The translations under genes were made by a program, and so were the position numbers. Below the pieces are notes generated by a model, which did no database searches, had not been told where the DNA came from, and was given only the letters and a program-made list of their open reading frames with translations. Shown here piece after piece: positions 35,950 to 47,707 of a stretch of 64,000 nt of DNA; positions within the stretch are counted from its first letter, which is position 1, and each line of letters opens with the position of its first letter. Origin of the DNA: Macrotrachela quadricornifera (lineage: Eukaryota; Rotifera; Eurotatoria; Philodinida; Philodinidae); NCBI GenBank assembly GCA_022393335.1, contig JAJEKB010021193.1, forward strand, positions 306,869-370,868. The letters are read 5' to 3'.

Positions 35950-37368
35950 TATTAAAAGAGAGTCCACGGCTCAATCGAGAATACCTGTCATGAGAAAAAT
36001 TTTGACATACCGTTTTTATGATTTTAAATGAAAGCTCGGAGAAAAATACCGACAAAAACAAAATTTTAGCCTGATCGGACGTAACTTTGAAAAATGAGAG
36101 AAGGAACATCGAGAAGGAAGTGGGTCGGATACCCAATTATCGGCTAGCTTTAGTATTTTTACAATATCTCGGAAACAATTCGACACATCGAGTCGAGTAA
36201 TATCTCAAAAGATAGAAAATTGTTTTCTCTACAAACCAATGTACTTGAAATCTTCCTATATGTTAATGCTTATTCTCTGAAGTCAAATCAGGACCAAAAT
36301 CGTGAAAATTCGATTACGTCAAAAATTACGTATTTTGAGTCTTACACCTTAGGGAAAAGTGGGTCCAAACATTTTATTTCTGTTATAGATAGAGCTTGAA
36401 AAATGCTACAAAGTTTACTCATTTAGAAGTTCCAATCTCTTTGAAGAGATACTTTTTTATGATCCACAATGTAGTCATTTTTGGGTGTTTTTCAACTATT
36501 TTTCAGTTCTTTTCTAATCCAGAGCACCATGAGTCAGTTCAAAAACAAAATAAATATCATATTCGTAATCAACATAAAAAACTGAGTCAAAAAAGATAGT
36601 TTTTCTCCTAACAAATTTTATGAAAAACACGCCCCTACTCCCCCTCAGGTGCTTTTTCTGAATAATTAAGCCTGTACCCCCCGAGGGGCGATATTTTGAC
36701 GAAACTTTTTTTCCAGAAAAGTACACATTATTCGACTCAGTTTTCTATGTTGATTACGAATATGATATTTCTTTTGTTTTTGAACTGACTCATGGTGCTC
36801 TGGATTAGAAAAGAACTGAAAAATAGTCGAAAAACACCCAAAAATGACTACATTGCGAATCATAAAAAAGTATCTCTTCAAAGAGACTGGAACTTCTAAA
36901 TGAGTAAATTTTGTAGCATTTTTCAAGCTCTATCTATAACAGAAATAAAATTTTTGGTCCCACTTTTCCCTAAGGTGTAAGACTCAAAATACGTAATTTT
37001 TGACGTAATCGAATTTTCACGATTTTGGTCCTGATTTGACTTTAGAGAATAAGCATTAACATATAGGAAGATTTCGAGTACATTGGTTTGTAGAGAAAAC
37101 AATTCTCTATCTTTTGAGATATTACTCGACTCGATGCGTCGAATTGTTTCCGAGATATTGTAAAAATACTAAAGCTAGCCGATAAGTGGGTATTCGACCC
37201 ACCCCCTTCTCTAATTTTTCAAAGTTACGTCCGATCAGGCTAAAATTTTGTTTTTGTCGGTATTTTTCTCCGGGCTTTCATTTAAAATCATAAAAACGGT
37301 ATGTCAAAATTTTTCTCATGACGGGTCTTCTACCAAATGCTCGATTGAGTCATGGACCCTCTCTTAAT
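35950..37368. repeat. 1.42-kb palindrome
   Basis: Arms of about 650-700 bp around an axis near 36660. Mirrored blocks include CTAAAATTTTGTTTTTGTCG, CGAAACAATT-type words, TCAAATCAGGACCAAAATCG and GTGTTTTTCRACTATTTTTC. The open frames in the arms are mirror images. The right end abuts the PRKDC relic, which stops there. Confidence 0.9.
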
Positions 37369-37374
37369 CAGATC

Positions 37375-38610
37375 GTGTCATGTCTTCAAAGAAATATTTG
37401 TAATAAAATAGGTCAGTGATGTTATTAAGCGACTTTGTTGATTATTATCTAAATTTTCGCGAATTAGTTTCGATAAAATTCTCAATAGTCATGACTTTGA
37501 AATAGAAGTGGATTGAGGAAACCTTGAGAAAATATCCATGTGTAATAATCTAACGCAGCAATGACAGTGTCAAGCCATTGATAAACAATAGCAGGTGAAA
37601 ATTGTTCATTATTCTTTGATAAACAAGGTTGATTGGCGAGATTTACTTTGAATCGGGTCTTTTTGTCTTTATTCACGGCTCCTTCAAATCTAAAAATAAT
37701 TCATTTTGTTTTATCGGACAATAACGAAATAAATGTTGAAACAAGTTCAAGAGATTTTTGACGTGCTTCACTTTCGATTCTTCCACATTGTCGAAGTAAT
37801 CAAAGAATAGTGACGTCTAGAGTCGCTTCTGTCCACGATCTTAACAAATCTTTTTCTTTTTAATTGAATAAGCACTGAAAGTTTCCTAACGGTGATCGAT
37901 GTCATTTAGCTGTTTCTCAAGAAAATTAGTCAATTTTTCTTTAATTATTCTTCGAATATGTGTTAAAGCGACAATGGCTTGTTGTTAAGTGCCTAATGAT
38001 GGATCATCATTTTGTGCCATGGCTAAATTTTCGATAAAGACATATAACAATTGTAAAGTATAAATATCGACTAATTCATCTGATTCTCTAGAATAATCGA
38101 CGTTAATCTTTTTAAAAATCTCGTTTATTTTACCAATAAAATGTAGAAATCGAATTCTATGTTAAACTTGATCCAAGTCGTTTAAAACTATTCGGATGTA
38201 ACGCAAAACTTAGAATTGATTCCAGAATTGAACTAACATGTTTCATATAAATTTCTTTGTCATATCCACCAGAATGTTTAACAATCTATTTAAGAAATTT
38301 TTTTAAACAAATTCCACTAAAATCTTGAATCGATGCATTTCGAGCGGAAAATATTCCGTTCTGTGATAAAAAATCTTCTCGATGAAGTTTTTTAAACAGT
38401 TTTCATTTACTATGACGACGTCGAGGAGACATCGTTCCTGGACATTCGATTTTTGTAAACTAATGAAGGATTTGAATAGTAAATGTCGTGAATAATGTTT
38501 TCATAAACTAAATTAAGAAACTCAATGAAACAATTTGATTGAATTTCGATTTTACTGTATCTGAATCAGAAGATGTTTCGAGAAGAGTCGGAAATAATTG
38601 TTGATAGAGG
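37375..38610 (-). pseudogene. DNA-PKcs (PRKDC) helical-region relic
   Basis: Translating the minus strand, with two frameshifts, gives about 400 residues in the order of the N-terminal HEAT-like region of DNA-dependent protein kinase catalytic subunit, from memory of that family. Segments: LYQQLFPTLLE; FLKQIVK-like; ALHPNSFKRLGSSL; FIENLAMAQNDDPSLGT; LLRQCGRIESEARQKSLELV; IVYQWLDTVIAALDYYTW. The intact protein is a giant PI3K-like kinase for double-strand break repair; only this slice is here. All in-frame stops I could place sit where Gln (TAG/TAA) or Trp (TGA) would be expected, including at a family Trp before the CGR motif. No introns appear in over 1.2 kb. The left end is cut by the 1.42-kb palindrome; the other end meets a GAGGGT tract at 38606. 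Non-functional, probably an old processed or fragmented copy. Confidence 0.75.
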
Positions 38611-38620
38611 GTGAGGGTGA
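38606..38620 (+). repeat. short GAGGGT tract at a relic junction
   Basis: AGAGGGTGAGGGTGA sits exactly where the PRKDC-like translation starts and a different coding-like relic ends. Same hexamer as at 3004-3029. Confidence 0.55.
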
Positions 38621-38629
38621 CTATTCTAA

Positions 38630-41560
38630 AGAAGTACCTTCATTTCGTATCTTTGCCAATGTCAAACAGATAAAGTCCATCTTCAGTTGACACAAGAATT
38701 CGATCAGCATCTGAAGAAAATAAAATGATGAAAATCGATTATTGAAAGGAAATTCTTTTTTACTGAGAATCACTGCACTGGTCGATTCATTTAAACTTGA
38801 ACATTTCGAAATGTCGAATAGTTCTTTGTCAACATATTTCAATGTTCTCTAAACAATTGTTCATCAATATTCTTGAATTCGTTTTTTGTCAATTGTTGAG
38901 TTTAGTCGATAAGTCTGTTAACATATTGAACTTTTTCAGATTGATTATTTGTTAAGATCAACTTTTGTTGAAATTGTTTTGGTAAGGAGAATTTTCAAAT
39001 ACTTATCTAAAGAAAATCAAAACAGATTTCATTGAGAACTTGTTGAACAAACTCATTTTAAAGATACGGGACACATCTATTTTCTTGACATGATAAACAT
39101 CAGATGAATTTTTAGTTCAAACAGAAATTTGTTCATCAATCAAATCAATAATAAACGCTCGTTGTGCCCACGTGATTTGTTGATCTTTATCCAAGTTGAT
39201 TTTATCAAATAATAATTTTGTTTGTAAACTTAAGAATTGATATTCATTTGATCTCTTTTTAATTTCACTAGCTTTTGAAATCGAAATAAAAAATATTTAA
39301 ATGAAAATCTTGTCGAATTATTCGAATAAAAGTCTTTTGACAATGATCAAACATAACTCGAAAATGAAAAATAATGTTGATATTGATTCTCTAAGAAAAA
39401 GCCAAACAAAATCTCGACAAAATCTTTTTTTTTGTTAGACGAAGTGAAATTAATGGTTGAATATGTTAATTGTGACATTGTTCGTTCTGAATCATCTTCA
39501 ACACGAATTCCATCATCGAATAGTTGAGCATTGATTGCATTCATCTGGAAGATTTAGAAATGAATATTAATTAAAGATCTTTTCCTGGTGTTGATAAATG
39601 GAAGAGACCAACTGAGACAGTTCGAATAAATCGATAAATTCAATTGTTGTTATTCAACAGAGATTTGTGATTTACTTCAAATTTCAATGAAAAAATGTTT
39701 TATTTTCAAATGAATTTATTTGAATTAAATGAAGATTTTATTTGAATTAAATGAAGATTTTATTTGAAAAGACGAAAAGAAATGTTTTTTTGTTTTTCAA
39801 ATCCAATTCGTTGATTTTTCTATTTTCACTCAGTTTTGACAAAATTTTCTCTTTGATATTCTTTTAATTCTTAGTCAATTCCTCGTTTGACTTCGATTTT
39901 CTTCTTTAATGATGTTTCGAATTGTTCAATTTCTCGATGATTTGATTTAATTCATCGTTCGTCTTTCCACGTCTATTAACAGAAAATGTGTCAAAACAAA
40001 ATCGAAGATTAGTTTGGATTTATTCGAGCTGTGCTGTGAAAAAGACTCGTTTCAGTTTTGATCATTGATGACGAACTTCTTTCGATAGTTAACAATGAAT
40101 TTGTTGTTCCGCGTATTTTATTTGTTAAATCTTCTAAATGTGACTGTGTTGATTTTTCTTCATTGATCCAATTAACAATGTCGAACATTTGAATTTTCCA
40201 TCGAGAATAAGTTAAATGTTTTTGCTCATGAACGAGGAATTTTCTTTTTTCTTTAAAAATCATTTGAAGTTTTTCGTCAAGTTCATTAAGAAATGAAGAA
40301 AATCATTTAAAAATCAGATCATCATCAATGAGAATATCTTCGTGATTTTCTTCGAATTCAGTCCAATTGTTCTTGATGAATAATTGAGAAAATTTCTATT
40401 CGAATGATTTGAGAAGAATCAAAAGTCAATTGAAATTTGAATTCGTCTAATGTCGAACAAGTTTCATCTGAACGATTTCCATTTGATTGACAAAGATTTT
40501 GAAATCAATGAAAAATTTTTCTTCAGTATTCTATTCGTTCATTTTTAAACATTTTATTTTGATTTTTACAAAATTCTTCGATCAATTTTATTTGTTGAAT
40601 TTGGTCAAATTTGAAATTGATCGAAGAAAAAAATTTCTTTGAAGTTTCAATACATCAATCATTTCTTCGTTATTGTTCGTCGACAAATGACAAATATCGA
40701 ATTGGTTTTTAGATTCGATTGAAATCATTTTGTTTGACTTTGTTCGATGGTTGAAGATGATCAACATTGAAATGGGACGTGTCACTTCGATTCGTTACAA
40801 TTCAAATAAACGGGACAAATTAATAAAGAAATTTATTCAAATCTTTTTATTGAACAAAAATCAAATGAATTTTATCGAAGATTTGGCCAATTGATCTAAT
40901 AAAAAAAGTTGATGATTTTCAAAATGATCGAAACCATTTTTCTTCAAATGAACATCGATTCAACAAAAAAGATCTTCTAAGAGATCTTTTCCACTGTCTG
41001 ACAATTTAATGTCATTTGAAAATAGAAATCATTATTAAATATTTCATTTTTATCCGAAGAACAAAAAGATATTTATTTCTTTTTCAACATGATTTATTAT
41101 TTTTTCACAAGCTTAAAAAGATTTTCGGGATTAAATGAAGATAAATCGAATAAAATTTCTCACATAGTACAATCGATATTCCATCAATCACATTCGACTC
41201 CATAATGACCTTGACTTGCTTCCACAACTCGAAGAAATTTAATCAGAGATACCAACAGAAACATTAATTTGGCCATTTAATCAAAACAAAACTTTTCTTT
41301 ATTTCATTTAAATCAATACGAAATTGTCAACTGAGGAAAAATTCTGGTCAATCATTCAGATTGATGAAATTCAATTGTTCAAATATTTTTATCAAAATCA
41401 GTCAGACGAATGTTTCCCTTGTTCATCCACTAAAATATTCTCCGGTCAAAATAAAATCGAGATTTTTCATTAAAAGGTAACATTCAAATTTCCACTTGAT
41501 ATCTCAATGAACAAAACGGAATTTATCAAATGAATCAATGACTAATCACATTTCGACAAC
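38630..41560 (-). pseudogene. second coding-like relic, identity uncertain
   Basis: The minus strand shows long stretches with protein-like composition broken by stops that again often fall at likely Gln or Trp positions. The clearest segment, near 38640-38720, reads DADRILVSTEDGLYLFDIG after a TTCTTCAG acceptor-like site. This resembles the start of a citron-homology (CNH) domain of Rho/Cdc42-binding kinases. Upstream parts are Lys/Glu/Gln-rich and might be coiled coil (for example LDKDQQITWAQRAFIIDLID, near 39150). It could also be part of the same PRKDC relic; I could not match it. Boundaries are approximate. Confidence 0.4.
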
Positions 41561-42041
41561 ATTTGAAGCACCTACACTTCTTTTTCACAATGTTTCTTGT
41601 TTGACCAATCATTCATCCTTTTGTTCATTATCATCATTGCCGTCGAATGTCATTCATTGTCTCTCTTTCTTTACAGATGAGTATATATATGGATGACTTC
41701 TTTTCCATTCTATCACAGTTTACCGTACCCGCACTACTCTCTACCATAATACTTAATTACGACTACTATTATTAATAATGATTATTATAATTTAATATTA
41801 ATTTACTATTAACTCTTTATGCACTCTCTATTAGGGTTCTCATCCCTGACAGCCAGATGAACGGTCTTTAGTGACCGTAGCACACGACTGGGCTCTGATG
41901 GATCTGTCTCCCTGTGCATGATGGCGTTTTACTGCTCGCTACGCCACCACCGGAGGTCGTTCTCTGGTCGCAGGCGCCAGCACAAAAAAGTTGAATCTAG
42001 CCTTTCAATCGTGTTTATTTCCCAATGAGAGAGAAGCAAAT
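41561..42041. other. transition to GC-richer segment
   Basis: Changes from AT-rich relic to markedly GC-richer sequence near 41850 (for example GCCACCACCGGAGGTCG, GTCGCAGGCGCCAGC). No gene recognised, but composition matches the adjoining NHL exon, so it may be its 3' untranslated region. Confidence 0.4.
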
Positions 42042-42973
42042 TCACATCACATCACGCCGATCACTGTTTTTTGAGCAGGGGGAGAAACGTTGGACTCGAT
42101 TATTTGAATAATCGGCGACATAGAGATGATCATGACGATCGAAGAACAAACCGCTGGGACACTTCAACTGATTCGCTTTTGCTCCATATCCATTTCCACC
42201 AACAATCACCGTTCCTTCTTTCGCTCCCTTCTTCCAACGCATTACTCGATCATTCCCACCATCTACCACATAAACATGTCCACATCCATCCACCCACACT
42301 CCATTAGGATGAGACAAGTGTGTCAGATTTCCCCTAATTCCGGTTGCACCAGCCACGACAATGCCTTCAGTTGCTCCTTTCATCCATTTCATTACACGAT
42401 GATTCCGGTCGTCCGAGATGTAGAGAGTAGACTCAGCATCGACGAAGAGATGAGTGGGCTGGTTGAATTGATGCAGACCCGCTCCTTCTCCGTGGCCTCC
42501 AGCGACCACAATGCCCTTCTTGTCTCCTCCCTTGTCATATCGTCTCACTTCATCCTTGCTCCAATTACTGACGTAGAGAGCACCCTGTTCGTCCATGGTC
42601 AACCCCCAACAATCGATGTTGTCAATAACAATTTCACCCTCAGTCTTCGAAGTGGTGCTACTGGGATGAGAATGATGAGGCCAGCGTACCACGCGCTGAT
42701 TATTTTTATCGCAGATGATAAGACTATTGGTCTCTCGATCTACGATCACATCGGTTGGGTAATTCAACTGATCCAATTGATTACCTGCATCGTTTCCACC
42801 TGCCACCACTTCACCTGTTTTGGCATTCGCCTTCCAAGCCACGACACGATTATTTTCAGAGTCAGCGATGTATACTGTTTGATTCTCATCGACAAAGATA
42901 CCCCCAGGGTTCGAGAGGTGTTGCGCTACCGTCACCGCCGTCGTATTCCATTGAGCAGAGCAGGGTGGTGTTC
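42042..42973 (-). CDS. NHL-repeat six-bladed beta-propeller (last exon)
   Basis: The open frame follows a good acceptor (TTTTCGATTGTAG) at 42974 and starts GTPPCSAQWNTT. It carries six NHL-type blades, each with a version of P-x-G-hydrophobic-x-VD ... hydrophobic-YVAD ... NNRVxxW (for example NPGGIFVDENQTVYIADSEN, HPNGVWVDG, CPSGLFFDR). NHL propellers bind proteins or RNA; with no RING, B-box or enzyme domain attached the role is open. Rotifers have many such extracellular NHL proteins, usually behind a membrane anchor and stalk; no upstream exon was found in the next 1 kb. The frame ends KNSDRRDVM and stop. Base composition is clearly richer in G+C than its surroundings, which may mean recent transfer, gene conversion or selection. 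The opposite strand is also open for 291 codons, a shadow of this composition. Confidence 0.8.
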
Positions 42974-44029
42974 CTACAATCGAAAAGCAAGAAGAAAATA
43001 ATTCAAGTGAGGGGAAGGATGAGTGTTGTGTGCCCAATGTCGCAGTCTCACATCACAACTTGCTAAATTTATTTTGGAGATTAGATATAAGAGTTTTTTA
43101 TTATAAAGGTGTTGTAAACTGTTTTATGTTGTGGTGCTCAATGATTTTTTTTTTGAACTTTCTCTCCATAGTAATCATCTTATCTTAAATCAGCTCTTTT
43201 CAAGAATCGATATTTCTCCATAACATGCTGATATGACTGAGCAATTCATCTTGAAGATGAAAATATTGCTAACACAATACTGAGAAATATTCCACTTCTG
43301 CAGATAAAAAGGTTATGAATTAGCACAGGATTAATACAAAAATGATCATCATCAAGATCAATCCAATGCAAAGCACTGAATATAATATGTATTCGAAAGT
43401 AGAATGATCACTATTCAGAGAATGAGTATAGATTTCTTCTGTCTAAAAGAAAGATTATGTTGAACAAAGAATAATCAACAATGAAATGACGATTTTACCC
43501 TCGAGTATATTTTAATTACTATTTTGTACTTATATATCATTGTAATAATCATATTTGTACTAATACTGCCATTTGATCAGATTTTTCGGTGAAAACGAAA
43601 TATGTGATCATGTACTAGCTACACTCACCCATATTCATACTCTCAACTTCGTCGTGACTTGAATGACATGGGTAATCATTCTCAATTCTATCTACGATAC
43701 GGATAGGATTTACAGCCGTAGTTTCATGTGAGATTTTTTTACGAGCTTTTAAACAATTTTAGTATTGCTATTCGCAGTATTATGTTTAATAAGATTAAGA
43801 GATAGATCGGAGGAGGATCTTAGCCTGAAAGTGTTCAGATTCGAACACGAAGAAGAATTATTCTCACAAGTTTAAGGCATAGTTTCCACCTTTGTTACAT
43901 TATCTGCACAACGTACCAGTAGTTTTAGATGCCATTTGACAATTAATATTAAAGTCGAAGTTTGTTTAGTGTAATCTAGTTGTTTGTGCTTTACTCTTGC
44001 CACTTGCAGCTGTTCTATTCTAGAATGAA
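42974..44029. other. no further exon recognised
   Basis: The sequence upstream (minus strand) of the NHL exon returns to AT-rich. A first exon for it was sought but not found. Confidence 0.35.
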
Positions 44030-44084
44030 ATGAAAGAAAAACAAATGTCTACTGACAAAAACAAACCAAGCGGAAAAAATGAAG
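44030..44084 (+). CDS. possible orphan first exon
   Basis: ATG at 44030 opens MKEKQMSTDKNKPSGKNE, followed by a consensus donor GTAAGT at 44085. Similar short Lys-rich starts precede membrane exons in other genes here. No matching downstream exon was found; the mariner relic and a repeat follow. It may be a leftover of a disrupted gene. Confidence 0.3.
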
Positions 44085-44718
44085 GTAAGTTTTTCGTTCT
44101 GTTTCTTTTCTGTGCATATACGAGAAAGATAGCTGCTAATGATGTGTGACGATGAAGACGAAAAAATATTCAGATGACGATAAATAGTTTTGTTGATTCA
44201 TGTGAATTATTATCAAGCAAACAAAAAAATAATCGATTATGCTTGTGAAATGACGAAATCAGTAAATGGTTTATCATACATATTTTTTCGTCTCTGATCT
44301 TCATTTTCTTATCGAGAATAACTATACAACATCGATCAATAGAATACAAGAGCATGTATGTAACAGAGAGAGAATATCTTTGAATGAATCTTAATCAAAG
44401 AGGGATTATATGAAATCAGTTGTATAGTTTCTTTAAAGTAAGGAAAAGAAATTTTGTTTTTTCATCAAAAGCTAGAGCGTGTTTCGTTCTATCTTTCTAT
44501 GCTATTTAATCAACCTTCACTCAATATTAGAATATAAAAAAACCTTGATAAGAACTGTTTTTGTTGCAAGCTTGCTGGTTGTATTATATTATTTTTTCGT
44601 TCTTTCTTTATTTTTCTCTCATTTTTTCTCCGTCTTGCTATGAAATGAATCGTGTAGATAGTTCGACATGCAAAATGTGAAGATAATACAAAAAAAAAGA
44701 AAGAAATTTAACGAATCT

Positions 44719-45719
44719 TTATTTCATTACGTGTTCAAAATAGTCGCCTGGACTGTCCACACACAATTGCATTCTTTGAATTCATTTATCGAAAGTCTTT
44801 TCATATTCTTCTTTGTTTAGCAAGTACACAAAGTCGGTCACAACATTGCTTAATGATTCTGAATCGTTGTAATTGGCCAGATTTTCTTTGATTAGTAAGG
44901 TGGATATGGCCTTATTGTGATGCCTTCCGATTCAATATAACTGAGCACATGTAATCTTCCGTTATCGTGATGAATTTTAATACCAATAGTGGCACAGACC
45001 GATTTTTGACGTTTAATTTCATCGATCAGAGGTCACAAACACTTGTTGATAAAACAATGATGATTCATTATCTGTCGCTCTCCTATATGATTAATAAGGA
45101 CAGGACCATTTTACTTAAAGAAAATGGAGAACAATGTTCTCGGAGCAAACTTGCTGGGTCGAATCACAATAGGTAGAGGATCTCCTCTTGCCACCCGGAC
45201 AGCATTTGGCGGATTTCAACCAATCTGTTGATGATCAAATCATGACTCATCAATGGTAATTACATCACATGAACGCCATATTCCTTCTTGGAACTTTGCC
45301 ACATTTTCCTTGCATATTTGGACTCGTTCTGACTGTTAAAAATCATTCAGATCCTTGGGTCCATAATGAGCGGTTAGTTTTCTAAGCTTTAGATGATCAG
45401 GGAGGATTCGTTACACAGTCCCATAATTTAAATCAGCTTGTTCCTGCACCTCTTCAATTGTAATGTAAGGATCATGGTCAAGTAAAAGGGAAACTTTTCC
45501 TATATTTTCAGCTGTAGTTTCTATGATTGATCTTCCAGATCTTGCTTCATCTTCAATTTCTTCTCGTCCTTCGCGAAACGATTTAGACCACCTTTGAACA
45601 GTTCGAAGAGAAGAAGCTTGATCACTGTAAACAGCAGATAATTCATTATGACTAGTGCCTGGTATCATGTTAAATTCGGTACGCACTTTAACATAAAAAC
45701 AAAAATTTTCTCTACTCAT
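44719..45719 (-). pseudogene. mariner-like transposase relic, near full length
   Basis: Start MSRENFCFYVKVRTEFN (45719), then YSDQASSLRTVQRWSKSF and REGREEIEDEARSGR (paired HTH and linker), ITIEEVQEQADLNYGTV, the first catalytic motif TIDES, the second IHHDNGRLHV, a degraded third motif (RPYPPY then a stop in place of SPDLAP), and the typical C-terminal CVWTVQATI/GDYFEHVMK-like end. About 333 codons, family length about 345. At least ten stops and a few frameshifts. In the family this enzyme moves elements with TA target duplications. Confidence 0.9.
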
Positions 45720-45769
45720 CTGAAACAAATAGCTACTGTTATGACTCAATCGAACTGGATCATTTTGTA

Positions 45770-46298
45770 TACTCAAAAAGTGAGTACACATATAGAATCG
45801 GTCAGTGTGTCCGTCCGTTTACACGATAACTCTTCACAATTACATTCGATTGAGCTGAAATTTTGTGCACACAATTGTCTCATCAATATCTCGGTCGAGT
45901 TCGAAGATGAGAAAGATTCGACAAGAAATGACTGAGTTATCGAAAAAATTGTTATTATTCACCAGACCATCCCTGAGGAGGGGTAGAGGAATTTTTTCAA
46001 AAAATTTTTTTTTCTCAGAACTATTTAAAATATATATGAATCGACTCAGTTTTTAATGCTGATTCCGAATATGATGTTAATTTTGAATGAAATCGTAGTT
46101 TTTCAAGCGAAAGTTGTCTAAACAGGGTCCTAAAATGCACAAAATCTGTATTTTGAGGCCAGCGTGCCTAAATATGTCTCAGGTGACTAGCGGTTTTGGG
46201 CTGTTCTAAATGCATGATTTTGTCCTAACTAAAAAGAATTATAAAATGGAAAAAATCCGAACTCGATAGCTATTTATATTGGGGGATTATTATGAAAA
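45770..46298 (+). repeat. 1.2-kb dispersed repeat, copy B (3' truncated)
   Basis: Begins TACTCAAAAAGTGAGTACAC, then GGTCAGTGTGTCCGTCCG, CACGATAACTC and the shared body to GGGGATTATTATGAAAA. It starts about 50 bp beyond the start codon of the mariner relic, so the two may be linked. Confidence 0.8.
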
Positions 46299-46469
46299 CC
46301 AGCTTTACCCTGTGCAAATTGCACAGTTTTTTAATTTTCTTTAAAGAAAAGATTTATCATAATCAAAATAAAACTTCAACTATCATATACTATTAGATAG
46401 AGAATTTCATGGGCTGCAAAGTGACACTAAGTTATAGAGGTAAATAGGTTGAGGACAAGATTTCCTGTG

Positions 46470-46765
46470 CATGACGGTGTCGAAAAACTATGAAAAACTC
46501 ATATATCTTGACAATGCGTCAGTGTGATATTTGTTTGTTTTCCATATTACCAACACCAATTTTTTCAGAGTGAATAGAACTCGTTAAGAGCTATAAAATG
46601 ATGCAAAATAATAGGGATGGATATGCTACGGTTAATATTTATTCAATATGACACTTGCGAAAAAGCATGAAAAAGCCATATACCTTAATAGTGTGTGTGT
46701 GCGATATTCGTTTATTCTTGATAGAGCCAACATTATTTTTATGTACTCGAAAAGTGAAGTTCACG
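46470..46765. repeat. two diverged copies of an about 110-bp segment
   Basis: 46470-46580 and 46640-46760 both contain CGAAAAA..ATGAAAAA, CATATA.CTT and GTGYGATATTYGTTT in the same order. No coding content recognised. Confidence 0.5.
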
Positions 46766-47204
46766 ATAGATTGATTTTGATCAATCTGTCTAAAAAAATT
46801 CATCATTGAGCGCACTAAGGAACTGCCCCTTAGGCTATGTGGATGCCCTCTTTTTTGCCAGATAAGACGTGGTGAGGAGTTAGTTCCGAAGACTTTATTT
46901 ATCTGCATAAATAAAAATTTCCTCTTTTAATTAAAGCTTGATTTAAATTATATTTCATATTATAAACACATGTTAATTAAGTCAAAAAATGGTAGAAGTT
47001 GTTGAGGGTTATCTTGAAAAGGTAAAAGAGGATCATATAGTACCGTTGTAATAAATATAAAATCCTAACTTATTCATAAACAAATTCACCGTTTTCTGAA
47101 GAAAATAAACAAAAACTAAAAAAAATCAAAACAAGAATTATTGTGTATAGTGAATAGATTTTCTAATCAATAATAATCTACAGACTCAGAACCAGGGTTA
47201 CCAG

Positions 47205-47300
47205 ATCAAAATATTAGACATCAGAATTTTTTAGCTGAAATTCGGAAAATTCCGAAAAAAATACCTGTTCAATTCGGAAAAAAATTCGGAAAGCGATTTT
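47205..47300. repeat. small palindromic-word island (AATTCGGAA)
   Basis: AAATTCGGAAAATTCCGAAA, CAATTCGGAAA and AATTCGGAAAGC lie within 100 bp, another private-word cluster. No termini identified. Confidence 0.4.
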
Positions 47301-47707
47301 CAAGCTTTTTGACATTCATGTTTGAGTTTTTCAGGCAAAAAGATTTTCTAAGCTTGATTATTTTCTTTGCAGGTATATTATATAATATCTCATCGTGATT
47401 AAAATTACTTAAGGCATACCAAAAATAGTGAGGCCGACATTTTTGCTTCTTATGGAAGGCTCGAAGAAACTTTCTTTCTATACATAGTGATAGCCCATAT
47501 CATGCTCTATAATTCTACAACATTTGATCACTCTTCAGCTTATATAATAATAATAAAACTCTGATATATCAAGAGTTCTTTCCCAAGTCTCCGTAACTTC
47601 AGACTAGCTTATGCACGATCTGAAGCCGCCGCGATGACGACTCATCACGTTGTAGCCTGATAAAAACTGAGTCTAAAAGTCATTTTACGTTCAGATAAAG
47701 CTTTTTA

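Noticed and set aside
36396..36926. Two nearly identical open frames on opposite strands
   Set aside because: Mirror images produced by the 35950-37368 palindrome, with no protein features.
37375..38610. Use of a variant genetic code (TAR as Gln, TGA as Trp)
   Set aside because: The relic also contains frameshifts and normal CAA/CAG/TGG codons, and other genes in the window use standard stops, so biased decay is simpler.
42126..43001. 291-codon open frame on the plus strand
   Set aside because: It is exactly antisense to the NHL exon, whose blade motifs are unmistakable; the open antisense frame follows from its composition.
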